The position numbers and the translations under genes are program-made. Below the pieces are notes generated by a model. It worked only from the letters and a program-made list of their open reading frames with translations. It was not told where the DNA came from and did not search any database. Source: Stagnihabitans sp038231775 (GTDB lineage: Bacteria; Pseudomonadota; Alphaproteobacteria; Rhodobacterales; Rhodobacteraceae). From it: DNA of 6,121 nucleotides. Positions 1-5,880 of the stretch are shown here, piece by piece. Location of the stretch: the NCBI GenBank assembly GCA_038231775.1, contig JBBRKS010000216.1, positions 1 to 6,121 on the forward strand, written 5' to 3'. Numbering within the stretch: position 1 is the stretch's first letter; every line of letters begins with the position of its first letter.

Positions 1-1
1 C

Positions 2-535
2 ACCACAATGACCGAGGTGGCGCGCATGGCGGGGCTGTCGCACGGCCTCGTGAACTTTCACTTCGAGACCAAGGAAAAGCTGTTGGCCGAAACGCTGGCC
101 TATCTGGCCGAAGAGTACCGGGCGAACTGGCTGTCTTATCTTGAAACGGCGGGCGATGATCCGGCAGCGCAATTGTCCGCCCTGCTTAGGGCCGATTTCA
201 ACCCGGCAATCTGCACCCCGGCGCGGCTGTCGGCGTGGTGCAGTTTCTGGGGTGAGGCGCAGAGCAGGCCCTTGTATCAGGCGCAGTGCGGGTCAAACGA
301 TGACGCCTATATTGACCGGCTTGATGGGATCTGCGCGCGCTTGCTGGCGGAGGGCGGCTATCCGGGTGATCCGGTCCGGGTCGCGCGTGTGGTGCGGGTG
401 ACCACCGAGGGCGTCTGGCTGGACATGATGACGATGACGCCGCCCTACTCGGTCAACGAGGCGCAGGCGACGGTCTTCACCTGTGCGGCGGCGTTTTTCC
501 CGAGGCATTTTGATGCGTCGGGGTTGATGGGGTAG
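2..535 (+). CDS. TetR-family transcriptional regulator, BetI-like (5' end cut by window edge)
   Basis: Likely ligand-responsive DNA-binding repressor. The frame is open from the first full codon at 2 (Thr-Thr-Met), so the ATG at 8 is internal and the true start lies upstream. Visible residues 1-28 are the second half of a TetR N-terminal domain: TEVARMAGLSHGLVNFHFET is the helix-turn-helix and KEKLL the following conserved stretch, close to BetI (IARRAGVS.G.ISHYF..K..LL). The C-terminal half, with SAWCSFWGEAQ (about 78-88) and a late TTEGVWLDMM segment, matches the BetI-type ligand-binding domain (WLAFW...; IDGLWLR). By comparison with the roughly 195-residue E. coli BetI, about 25-30 residues are missing. 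It lies 135 nt upstream of a kinase/oxidoreductase pair on the same strand, so it probably regulates them. BetI-like proteins respond to choline and related amines in known cases; the ligand here is inferred only. It is not necessarily orthologous to betI, so no symbol is given. Confidence 0.88.
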   Translation, partial: TTMTEVARMAGLSHGLVNFHFETKEKLLAETLAYLAEEYRANWLSYLETAGDDPAAQLSALLRADFNPAICTPARLSAWCSFWGEAQSRPLYQAQCGSNDDAYIDRLDGICARLLAEGGYPGDPVRVARVVRVTTEGVWLDMMTMTPPYSVNEAQATVFTCAAAFFPRHFDASGLMG

Positions 536-556
536 GCGCGTGCGCTTGGCAGGCGG

Positions 557-592
557 CTGGGGGTTTCATACCCCCAGACCCCCGTGGAGTAT
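557..592 (+). terminator. GC hairpin with conserved-looking tail downstream of the TetR gene
   Basis: An 8-bp perfect stem pairs 557-564 (CTGGGGGT) with 570-577 (ACCCCCAG) around a 5-nt loop. It begins 22 nt after the regulator's stop codon. The following ACCCCCGTGGAGTATTTG replaces a run of T residues. Hairpins of this composition followed by a GGAGTATTTG-like tail recur between genes in Rhodobacterales as I remember them, so this is probably one member of a dispersed element with terminator or mRNA 3'-end function. The second C-run at 579-583 could swap into the stem. The lack of a U tract makes intrinsic termination uncertain. Confidence 0.5.
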
Positions 593-620
593 TTGTGCCT
601 GAATGAAGCGGCAAGTGGCG

Positions 621-655
621 TTGACTTCATCTTTGCGGGGTCGGCAAATGTGAAG
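621..655 (+). promoter_or_regulatory. Imperfect inverted repeat overlapping a possible -35 box; candidate operator for the kinase-oxidoreductase pair
   Basis: Left arm CTTCATCTTTGC (625-636) and right arm GCAAATGTGAAG (644-655) are reverse complements at 10 of 12 positions, with a 7-nt spacer. A TTGACT hexamer (621-626; 5/6 match to TTGACA) overlaps the left edge, and GCAAAT (644-649), a weak -10, follows 17 nt later inside the right arm. Size, symmetry and place suit the site of a dimeric TetR-family repressor, and the gene immediately upstream encodes one. As RNA the same arms would form a hairpin (11 of 12 positions pair when U630-G650 wobble is allowed) ending 4 nt before the Shine-Dalgarno stretch, so control at RNA level is an alternative. 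No experimental support. Confidence 0.4.
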
Positions 656-670
656 GGGTGAGGGGGAGCT

Positions 671-1540
671 ATGACGCCGCTTGAGAAGGTCATCGGGTTG
701 TCGTGCTGGACCGGTGCGGTTCAGGCTTCGCCTTTGGGTGGCGGCCTGACCAACCTGAATTTCGTGGTGCAGGACGGGGCGCGCCGGGCGGTTGTGCGGA
801 TTGGCGAGGACATTCCGGTGCATCAGATCTTGCGGTTCAACGAACTTGCGGCTAGCCGGGCAGCGTTTATGGCGGGGGTGTCGCCTGAGGTTTTGCACCA
901 TGAGCCGGGGGTTCTGGTCATCGACTTTGTCGAAGGGCGCACGATGGGCGCACAGGATTTGCAGCAGGACGAGGTGCTGGATCAGGCTTTGGCTTTGGTG
1001 ATGCGCGTGCACCGCGAGATGCCAAAACACCTGCGCGGGGCATGCCTGACGTTCTGGGTGTTTCATGTGATCCGCGACTATGCGCAAAGCCTGCGTGCCG
1101 GGGACAGCCAACATCTGGACGCCTTGCCGGGGTTGCTGGCCGAGGCGGAGGATTTGGCGCGGGCGGTTGGGCCGATTGATATGGTGTTTGGCCACAACGA
1201 CCTGTTGCCCGCCAATTTCATCCATGACGGGGCGCGGATGTGGCTGGTGGATTGGGATTATGCCGGCTGGGGCTCACCTTTGTTTGACCTTGGCGGGCTT
1301 GCGGCCAACAACGGCCTGTCGGATCGCCAGGAGGAATGGATGTTGCAGCAGTATTTCGGCGCACTGGATGGCACCCTGATGCGGCGCTATCTGGCGATGA
1401 AGGCGGCAGCGGCCTTGCGTGAGGCGATGTGGTCGATGGTCTCGGAAATTCACTCGGGCATCGACTTTGACTATGTTGCCTATACGGAGGCCAACCTATC
1501 CACCTACCGTCAGGCGCTGGACGCCTTTCGCCAAGTTTGA
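671..1540 (+). CDS. Choline kinase/aminoglycoside phosphotransferase-fold small-molecule kinase
   Basis: A 289-residue cytoplasmic kinase that would transfer ATP phosphate to a small hydroxyl compound, with choline, ethanolamine or a relative the likeliest class. Seen: a glycine-rich nucleotide loop GGGLTNLNFVV (23-33); VVRIG (41-45), where choline kinases also have an Arg-Ile pair; the Brenner catalytic motif FGHNDLLPANF (173-183), with putative catalytic base Asp177 and metal ligand Asn182; and the DFG-equivalent VDWDYAGWGSPLFDLG (193-208), with Asp194/Asp196 as likely metal ligands. The last motif is closer to LicA/choline-kinase proteins (IDWEYAG..DPLFDL) than to antibiotic kinases. The start is fixed by an in-frame TGA at 659-661, a strong AGGGGGAG at 661-668 and ATG at 671. 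The stop codon overlaps the ribosome binding site of the next gene. An amine-metabolic role is inferred from the BetI-like regulator and methylamine-dehydrogenase-like neighbour. Confidence 0.85.
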   Translation: MTPLEKVIGLSCWTGAVQASPLGGGLTNLNFVVQDGARRAVVRIGEDIPVHQILRFNELAASRAAFMAGVSPEVLHHEPGVLVIDFVEGRTMGAQDLQQDEVLDQALALVMRVHREMPKHLRGACLTFWVFHVIRDYAQSLRAGDSQHLDALPGLLAEAEDLARAVGPIDMVFGHNDLLPANFIHDGARMWLVDWDYAGWGSPLFDLGGLAANNGLSDRQEEWMLQQYFGALDGTLMRRYLAMKAAAALREAMWSMVSEIHSGIDFDYVAYTEANLSTYRQALDAFRQV

Positions 1541-1547
1541 GGACATC
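1539..1547 (+). promoter_or_regulatory. Ribosome binding site overlapping the upstream stop codon
   Basis: GAGGA at 1539-1543 shares two bases with the kinase TGA stop (1538-1540) and sits 4 nt before the ATG at 1548. This places the oxidoreductase start at 1548 rather than at an in-frame ATG at 1419 inside the kinase gene, and suggests translational coupling of the two genes. Confidence 0.75.
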
Positions 1548-3977
1548 ATGGACCTTCCCACCACAGCCAAAGCGGTCATCATCGGCGGCGGCATTGTCGG
1601 CTGTTCAACCGCGTATCATCTGGGCAAGCTGGGATGGACCGACACGGTTCTGCTGGAACGCCACAAGCTGACCAGTGGCACGACGTTTCATGCGGCGGGG
1701 TTGGTCGGCCAACTGCGGACCTCTGCCAATATCACCCAGCTTTTGGGATACTCGGTCGATCTGTACAAACGGCTTGAGGGGGAAACCGGTCTGCAGACCG
1801 GCTGGAAAATGAACGGCGGTTTGCGGCTGGCCTGCAATGCCGAACGCTGGACCGAGGTCAAGCGGCAGGCGACGACCGCACATTCCTTCGGGCTGGAAAT
1901 GCATCTGTTGACCCCGCAAGAGGCGCAGGATCTGTGGCCCTTGATGACGATTGATGATCTGGTGGGGGCGGCCTATTTGCCGACCGACGGGCAGGCCAAT
2001 CCGTCTGACATCACCCAAAGTCTGGCGCGGGGGGCGCGGATGGCGGGCGTGAAGATCTTCGAGGATACCCCGGTTTTGCGCATCATCTTGGATGAGGGGC
2101 GCATAAGGGGGGTGGAAACGCCGTCCGGCACCATCGAATGCGAAAAGGTGGTGATCTGTGCGGGCCAATGGACGCGTGAGTTGGCCGCGACAGTTGGGGT
2201 GAATGTGCCGTTGGTGTCGGTGGAACATCAGTACATGATCACCGAACGGATCGCTGGGGTGACGCCCGGTTTGCCGACCTTGCGCGACCCGGACCGGCTG
2301 ACCTACTGGAAGGAAGAGGTTGGCGGGCTGGTCTGGGGCGGCTATGAGCCGAACCCAAAGCTGTGGGCCTTGGGCGGCATTCCGGCGGGCTTTCACTTTG
2401 AAACGCTGACGCCGGACTTTGACCATTACGAACAGTTCATGGACAACGCGATTGCCCGGGTGCCTGCCCTTGCCACCGCCGGGGTCAAACAGCTTTTGAA
2501 CGGGCCGGAAAGCTTTACGCCCGATGGGAACTTCATCCTGGGTGAGGCGCCAGAGCTGGCCAATTGCTTCATCGGGGCCGGATTCAACGCCTTTGGCATC
2601 GCCTCGGGCGGCGGGGCGGGGATGGCTTTGGCGGAATGGGTTGCCAAGGGTGAGGCGCCCTATGACCTGTGGCCCGTCGATATCCGGCGCTTTGGCGGGG
2701 TGCACCGGTCGCTGGATTGGGTGCGGGCGCGCACGGTTGAGGCGTACGGCAAACACTACACGATTGCCTGGCCTTCCGAGGAAATGACCTCTGCCCGACC
2801 CACGCGGCGGTCGCCGTTGTATGCCCATCTGAAGGCGGCGGGGGCGTGCTTTGGTGAGAAACTGGGATGGGAGCGGCCCAACTGGTTTGCAGTCGCGGGC
2901 GAAGACCCGGTGGACCGCTATTCCTATCAGCGGCCCGGCTGGTTTGACGCGGTCGGGCGGGAGCATAGGGCGGCGCGTGAGGCGGCGGTGTTGATCGACC
3001 AAAGCTCTTTTGCCAAGTTCACGCTGAAAGGGCCGGATGCGGCCAAGGCGCTCAACTGGATCGCAGCGGGCAATGTGGACCGGGCTGTGGGATCCTTGAC
3101 CTACACCCAGATGTTGAACGACCGGGGCGGGATCGAGGCGGATGTGACCGTCGCCCGGACCGCACAGGATGAGTTTTACATCACGACCGGAACCGGTTTT
3201 GCCACCCATGATTTCGACTGGATCGCGAAGAATTTGCGCGGCAATTGCCAGTTGGTTGATGTGACTTCTGGCTATTCGGCGCTGTCTTTGATGGGACCGC
3301 AGGCGCGCGCGATTTTGGCGCGGGTTTGTCCGGATGATCTTTCGAACGCGGGCTTTGCCTTTGGCCTTGCCCAGCGGATTTCGGTGGCACGCTGCCCGGT
3401 TCTGGCGCTGCGGGTGACCTATGTCGGCGAACTCGGCTGGGAATTGCACGTCGCCAGCGAAATGGCGGTGACGGTGTACGAGGCTCTGATGGCGGCAGGG
3501 GCGGATCTGGGGCTGGTCAATGCCGGCTACCGGGCGATTGAAACCCTGCGGCTTGAGAAAGGCTACCGGGCGTGGGGGGCCGATATCGGGCCGGATCATA
3601 CCCCGGTCGAGGCGGGGCTGGCTTGGGCGGTGAAAATGAAATCCGGGGTTCCTTTCCGGGGACGTGAGGCTTTGGTGGCGCAGATTTCGGGCGGGGTGAA
3701 AAAGCGTCTGGCGACGTTTACTGCCGCGCCAGAGGTTATATTGCTGGGGCGTGAGACGATTTACCGGGATGGTGAGCGGGTCGGCTGGCTGTCATCGGGT
3801 GGCTATGGCCATTCGGTGGGGCGCGCCATCGGGCTGGGCTATGTCCGCCGCCCGGGGGTGGATGCCGCCTATCTGGCCTCGGGTGCGTGGGAATTAGAGG
3901 TTGCCTCGGAACGGGTGCCGTGTCTGGCGGGGTTTGAGGCGTTGTATGATCCGGCAGGGGTGCGTGTGAAATCGTAA
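1548..3977 (+). CDS. FAD-dependent, tetrahydrofolate-linked amine dehydrogenase (dimethylglycine/sarcosine dehydrogenase-like, GcvT fusion)
   Basis: An 809-residue two-domain enzyme. The family oxidises N-methyl groups of compounds such as dimethylglycine or sarcosine at FAD and passes the one-carbon unit to tetrahydrofolate. The N-terminal DAO half has the dinucleotide fold VIIGGGIVGCSTAYHL (10-25; GxGxxG at 13-18) with Glu37 ending strand 2. SGTTFHAAGL (43-52) aligns with the WHAAGL of mitochondrial dimethylglycine dehydrogenase, whose His carries covalent FAD, so His48 is the probable attachment residue. A central FAO_M-like linker (about 372-427, beginning YDLWPVDIRRF) leads to a GcvT half: DQSSFAKF (484-491), DRGGIEADVTV (525-535, Asp532) and RLEKGYRAWGADI (668-680), with a GcvT C-terminal barrel from about 700. 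Length fits the family (about 810-850). ATG 1548 gives an N-terminus starting directly at the Rossmann strand. Many paralogues with different substrates exist in Roseobacters, so substrate identity is open. Confidence 0.9.
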   Translation: MDLPTTAKAVIIGGGIVGCSTAYHLGKLGWTDTVLLERHKLTSGTTFHAAGLVGQLRTSANITQLLGYSVDLYKRLEGETGLQTGWKMNGGLRLACNAERWTEVKRQATTAHSFGLEMHLLTPQEAQDLWPLMTIDDLVGAAYLPTDGQANPSDITQSLARGARMAGVKIFEDTPVLRIILDEGRIRGVETPSGTIECEKVVICAGQWTRELAATVGVNVPLVSVEHQYMITERIAGVTPGLPTLRDPDRLTYWKEEVGGLVWGGYEPNPKLWALGGIPAGFHFETLTPDFDHYEQFMDNAIARVPALATAGVKQLLNGPESFTPDGNFILGEAPELANCFIGAGFNAFGIASGGGAGMALAEWVAKGEAPYDLWPVDIRRFGGVHRSLDWVRARTVEAYGKHYTIAWPSEEMTSARPTRRSPLYAHLKAAGACFGEKLGWERPNWFAVAGEDPVDRYSYQRPGWFDAVGREHRAAREAAVLIDQSSFAKFTLKGPDAAKALNWIAAGNVDRAVGSLTYTQMLNDRGGIEADVTVARTAQDEFYITTGTGFATHDFDWIAKNLRGNCQLVDVTSGYSALSLMGPQARAILARVCPDDLSNAGFAFGLAQRISVARCPVLALRVTYVGELGWELHVASEMAVTVYEALMAAGADLGLVNAGYRAIETLRLEKGYRAWGADIGPDHTPVEAGLAWAVKMKSGVPFRGREALVAQISGGVKKRLATFTAAPEVILLGRETIYRDGERVGWLSSGGYGHSVGRAIGLGYVRRPGVDAAYLASGAWELEVASERVPCLAGFEALYDPAGVRVKS

Positions 3978-3998
3978 GATTTCGCGCTTGGCGTCTGT

Positions 3999-4016
3999 GA
4001 TAACACGCGTGTTATC
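3999..4016. terminator. Perfect 18-bp palindrome between convergent genes; possible terminator hairpin or protein-binding site
   Basis: GATAACACGCGTGTTATC is identical to its reverse complement. As RNA it can form a 7-bp stem with a CGCG loop on either strand. It starts 21 nt after the oxidoreductase stop, the usual distance for a 3'-end hairpin, but no T run follows. The perfect symmetry could equally reflect a dimeric protein's binding site, although a spot between convergent genes is unusual for an operator. Confidence 0.4.
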
Positions 4017-4076
4017 GTTGGTAAGCATTTGAAATTGTGGGATTTTCGGAATTTTGTTAAGGTTTGGTTAGGGTTT
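4017..4076 (-). terminator. C-rich, G-poor transcript tract resembling a Rho utilisation site, downstream of the methyltransferase
   Basis: Over these 60 bases the + strand has 19 G and 2 C (hand count), so a transcript running leftward past the methyltransferase stop would carry 19 C and 2 G with little secondary structure. Such C-over-G stretches are the known hallmark of Rho loading sites. It begins about 70 nt past the methyltransferase stop and would stop that transcript before or as it enters the opposing oxidoreductase gene. The extent is approximate, and base composition alone does not prove Rho action. Confidence 0.4.
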
Positions 4077-4077
4077 G

Positions 4078-4093
4078 TCGGCTGCGAAGCCGG
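4078..4093. repeat. Small hairpin with GCGA tetraloop
   Basis: CGGCT (4079-4083) and AGCCG (4088-4092) pair around GCGA, a GNRA-type loop on the + strand, with a possible extra U-G pair outside (4078/4093). No T run lies on either side. It may be a minor part of the convergent 3'-end region; function unknown. Confidence 0.3.
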
Positions 4094-4105
4094 GGGCAAG
4101 CCTTT

Positions 4106-4122
4106 GACGGAAACCTGCCGTC
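4106..4122 (-). terminator. Weak hairpin just past the methyltransferase stop
   Basis: GACGG (4106-4110) and CCGTC (4118-4122) form a 5-bp stem with a 7-nt loop, 23 nt after the methyltransferase stop in the leftward direction. The leftward RNA continues with CAAAGG, so there is no U tract. It may serve as a 3'-end stabilising hairpin at most. Confidence 0.2.
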
Positions 4123-4145
4123 GCTTCAGTCTGGAACAGGTTGCG

Positions 4146-4991
4146 CTAAACCGGTGTGACGCGACCCTTGCGCAGCAGGTTCAACATAGGTTCTGACCCG
4201 ACCTTGCGATCTGGAAATTCCTGAAGTTTCATTTCAGCGCTGTCCCAGTGGACGAACTCTTGCGACAGGAAAAGCGGAGTGCTGATGCGGTCGTCGTTCA
4301 GCTTTCTGATGACGGTCACGCCGGGCGGGCGCGTGCCCCGACCATGGGTTCTTGGGCTGGGCAGGGTGATAACTTCAAACCGCGGATTTGCGTCAACGGC
4401 CAGCACAACCGGGGCAAGGCAATCGTAATACAAGGTGTCATGCAGGATTATAAGCCCGCCGACCTTCAGGTATTTTTCATACAAGATGATTTCCAGCATC
4501 AAGTGCCGGTAGGTGTGCAAGGAATCAAGAAAAAGCACGTCGAACGTGTCGCCGGAAAGCAGCTCTGCCACCACGTCCACCACACCGACGGAACTGCCAT
4601 TGATGAATTGGATCGAATTTTCCAGCGCACTGCGGTCCCACAGGTGGAAGATATCCTCGACGTCAACGGTAATCACCGAACCGCCGCCGTTGTCATGCGC
4701 CGCAGTTGCCAGAAAACAGGTTGAAAACCCGCGAGAGCATCCGGTTTCAAATATGGTCTTCGCGCCGGTCATTCGCAAAAGCGAGTAGATGAATTGGGCC
4801 ACTTCCAGTTCTATCGAATCAAACTTGGGGACGAGTTTGTCGGCCTTCCACTTGTCGACATCGTCTTGCGAAAACCGGGCAAAGACCGGCCTTGGTGCCA
4901 CAATGTAGCCGCCGGTTTTCGTGTCATAGGTGTTGGTAAAAAGGGCCGCAAGGTTGGGTAAATTCGCAGGCAAGGCGTTTGAAACGGTCAT
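4146..4991 (-). CDS. Class I SAM-dependent methyltransferase, Methyltransf_24/CmcI-like
   Basis: A 281-residue soluble protein that probably transfers a methyl group from S-adenosylmethionine to a small molecule or sugar. Seen: motif I IFETGCSRGFSTCFLA (80-95), the strand-2 acidic end VITVDVED (106-113, Asp110 as likely ribose ligand), and FDVLFLDSLHTYRHLMLEI (150-168) followed by LKVGGLIILHDT (175-186). The LD..H.Y...L/GG...HDT pattern is typical of Methyltransf_24 and CmcI-type proteins, where the acidic and His residues can bind a metal. No signal peptide or membrane segment is evident. ATG 4991 is preceded by AGGA with 8-nt spacing; an in-frame TTG at 5030 would add 13 unconvincing residues. 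Base composition is lower in GC than the neighbours (26/60 at 4441-4500, 32/60 at 4501-4560, 31/60 at 4741-4800). Related enzymes often occur in glycan or natural-product loci; substrate unknown. Confidence 0.82.
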   Translation of the reverse strand: MTVSNALPANLPNLAALFTNTYDTKTGGYIVAPRPVFARFSQDDVDKWKADKLVPKFDSIELEVAQFIYSLLRMTGAKTIFETGCSRGFSTCFLATAAHDNGGGSVITVDVEDIFHLWDRSALENSIQFINGSSVGVVDVVAELLSGDTFDVLFLDSLHTYRHLMLEIILYEKYLKVGGLIILHDTLYYDCLAPVVLAVDANPRFEVITLPSPRTHGRGTRPPGVTVIRKLNDDRISTPLFLSQEFVHWDSAEMKLQEFPDRKVGSEPMLNLLRKGRVTPV

Positions 4992-5035
4992 GTCTGCTGT
5001 CCTGCAAAGTTGAGGGGGCGATCTTGGCAAAGCCT

Positions 5036-5041
5036 ATCATA
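5036..5041 (-). promoter_or_regulatory. Possible -10 element of a methyltransferase promoter
   Basis: On the minus strand TATGAT (5041-5036) matches TATAAT at 5 of 6 positions, 45 nt upstream of the ATG at 4991. The upstream TTAAAC, 18 nt away, is a poor -35. The gap between the two minus-strand genes is 111 nt, so an independent promoter is plausible, but the support is a single hexamer. Confidence 0.2.
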
Positions 5042-5102
5042 TGCAGCGGCGAAGTGCGTGTTTAATCCTTGTCAGAACCCTTGGACGGTCACGGGCCCCC
5101 CC

Positions 5103-5876
5103 TCAATCCGTCTCGGATTCGGTCAGCCACAGGTCGCCCGCCTCGTCCACGCGCAACTGGCCGGGGGTGAAGGGGGCAAGGTTGCCGTTCGCCTCCATCC
5201 GCTCCAGCCGGGTGACAAAGGCCACCGGGTCGTACATGTTCAGATCGCGCAGAATGCGGGGCGAGACGTTCCACCATTGGATCGCAAGCAACCGGGCGCG
5301 CAGGTCTTCAGGAAAGCGGTAGCGGATCACCTCGGCCGGATTGCCGCCGACGATGGCATAGGGCGGCACATCCTTGACCACGTTCGAGCCGCCAGCGATC
5401 ACCGCGCCAGAGCCGATGGTTACCCCGGCCTTGATCATGCAATGCGCACCGATCCAGACGTCATGGCCCAGCTTGATCGGGCCAAAGGTGTGGGCAAACG
5501 GCTCTTTCTTGGCGCGGTAGACATAGTCATCGGGGATGTTGCCCGGCGTGTAGAACGGGCCGTAATGGTAGGCACTGGTGGTGACCGCTGCCAGCGGGTG
5601 ATTGCCGTCCAGAACCCGCAGGCCGCTGTCAATCGAGCAATAGCGCCCGACCGACAGGTTGGTGATCGAGACGTCATTGTCGACCGCATAGGAAAATGCG
5701 CCCATCTGCATCAGGGTGCCGGTCGGGTGGCGCGAATAAGCCTCGATCGTGGAGCCGGGGCGCAATCGGACCACAGCGCCGGACCGGTAGGGCGCAAAGG
5801 CGGGCCCCTGGAATTTTGACACGCCAAGACGGATCAGGGCGTCGGCGATCACCTCGTCAATCGGAAGTTCAATCAT
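5103..5876 (-). CDS. CatB/xenobiotic acyltransferase-type O-acetyltransferase (left-handed beta-helix)
   Basis: A 257-residue cytoplasmic acetyl-CoA-dependent O-acetyltransferase candidate; enzymes of this fold act as trimers. Hexapeptide repeats run through VDNDVSITNLSVGRYCSID (65-83) and, after a long loop, IKLGHDVWIGAHCMIKAGVT (134-153) and IGSGAVIAGGSNVVKDV (154-170), ending in PPYAIVGGNPAEVIRYRF (171-188), the standard XAT closing segment. GNHPLAAVTTS (91-101) carries His93, aligning with the catalytic His of the CatB/VatD family. The 100-133 insertion (YHYGPFYTPGNIPDDY...) fits the loop that in this family reaches over the substrate site. It is longer than the roughly 210 residues of CatB, with extra N- and C-terminal parts. 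ATG 5876 has GAGGG 9 nt upstream. Sharing a strand with the methyltransferase suggests glycan or small-molecule decoration rather than antibiotic resistance; acceptor unknown. Confidence 0.85.
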   Translation of the reverse strand: MIELPIDEVIADALIRLGVSKFQGPAFAPYRSGAVVRLRPGSTIEAYSRHPTGTLMQMGAFSYAVDNDVSITNLSVGRYCSIDSGLRVLDGNHPLAAVTTSAYHYGPFYTPGNIPDDYVYRAKKEPFAHTFGPIKLGHDVWIGAHCMIKAGVTIGSGAVIAGGSNVVKDVPPYAIVGGNPAEVIRYRFPEDLRARLLAIQWWNVSPRILRDLNMYDPVAFVTRLERMEANGNLAPFTPGQLRVDEAGDLWLTESETD

Positions 5877-5880
5877 TCTG

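Noticed and set aside
671..1540. Aminoglycoside resistance kinase
   Set aside because: It shares the fold, but the VDWDYAG..SPLFDLG motif and the amine-metabolism neighbours favour a choline-kinase/LicA-type substrate.
1419..1547. N-terminal extension of the oxidoreductase to an in-frame ATG at 1419
   Set aside because: The extra 43 residues overlap the kinase gene in another frame, are Arg-rich and unlike the family; ATG 1548 has its own ribosome binding site and begins just before the Rossmann strand.
1605..3599. A 664-codon open frame on the minus strand across the oxidoreductase gene
   Set aside because: Its product is rich in Arg, Pro, His and Gln without recognisable motifs, as expected for the antisense of a GC-rich gene; the + strand frame has clear FAD and GcvT motifs.
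4248..4724. A 158-codon + strand open frame opposite the methyltransferase
   Set aside because: It is antisense to the SAM-binding and active-site motifs of the methyltransferase; no family resemblance or ribosome binding site is evident.
4992..5030. TTG start at 5030 for the methyltransferase
   Set aside because: It adds MPRSPPQLCRTAD, which lacks family support; ATG 4991 has AGGA at good spacing.
5010..5819. A 269-codon + strand open frame opposite the acetyltransferase
   Set aside because: It is antisense to a gene with clear hexapeptide repeats; the translation shows no domain and looks like a GC-rich shadow.
5103..5876. Chloramphenicol or streptogramin acetyltransferase (resistance gene)
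   Set aside because: The fold and catalytic His fit the CatB/XAT family, but the protein is longer, has normal host-like GC and no mobile or resistance context.
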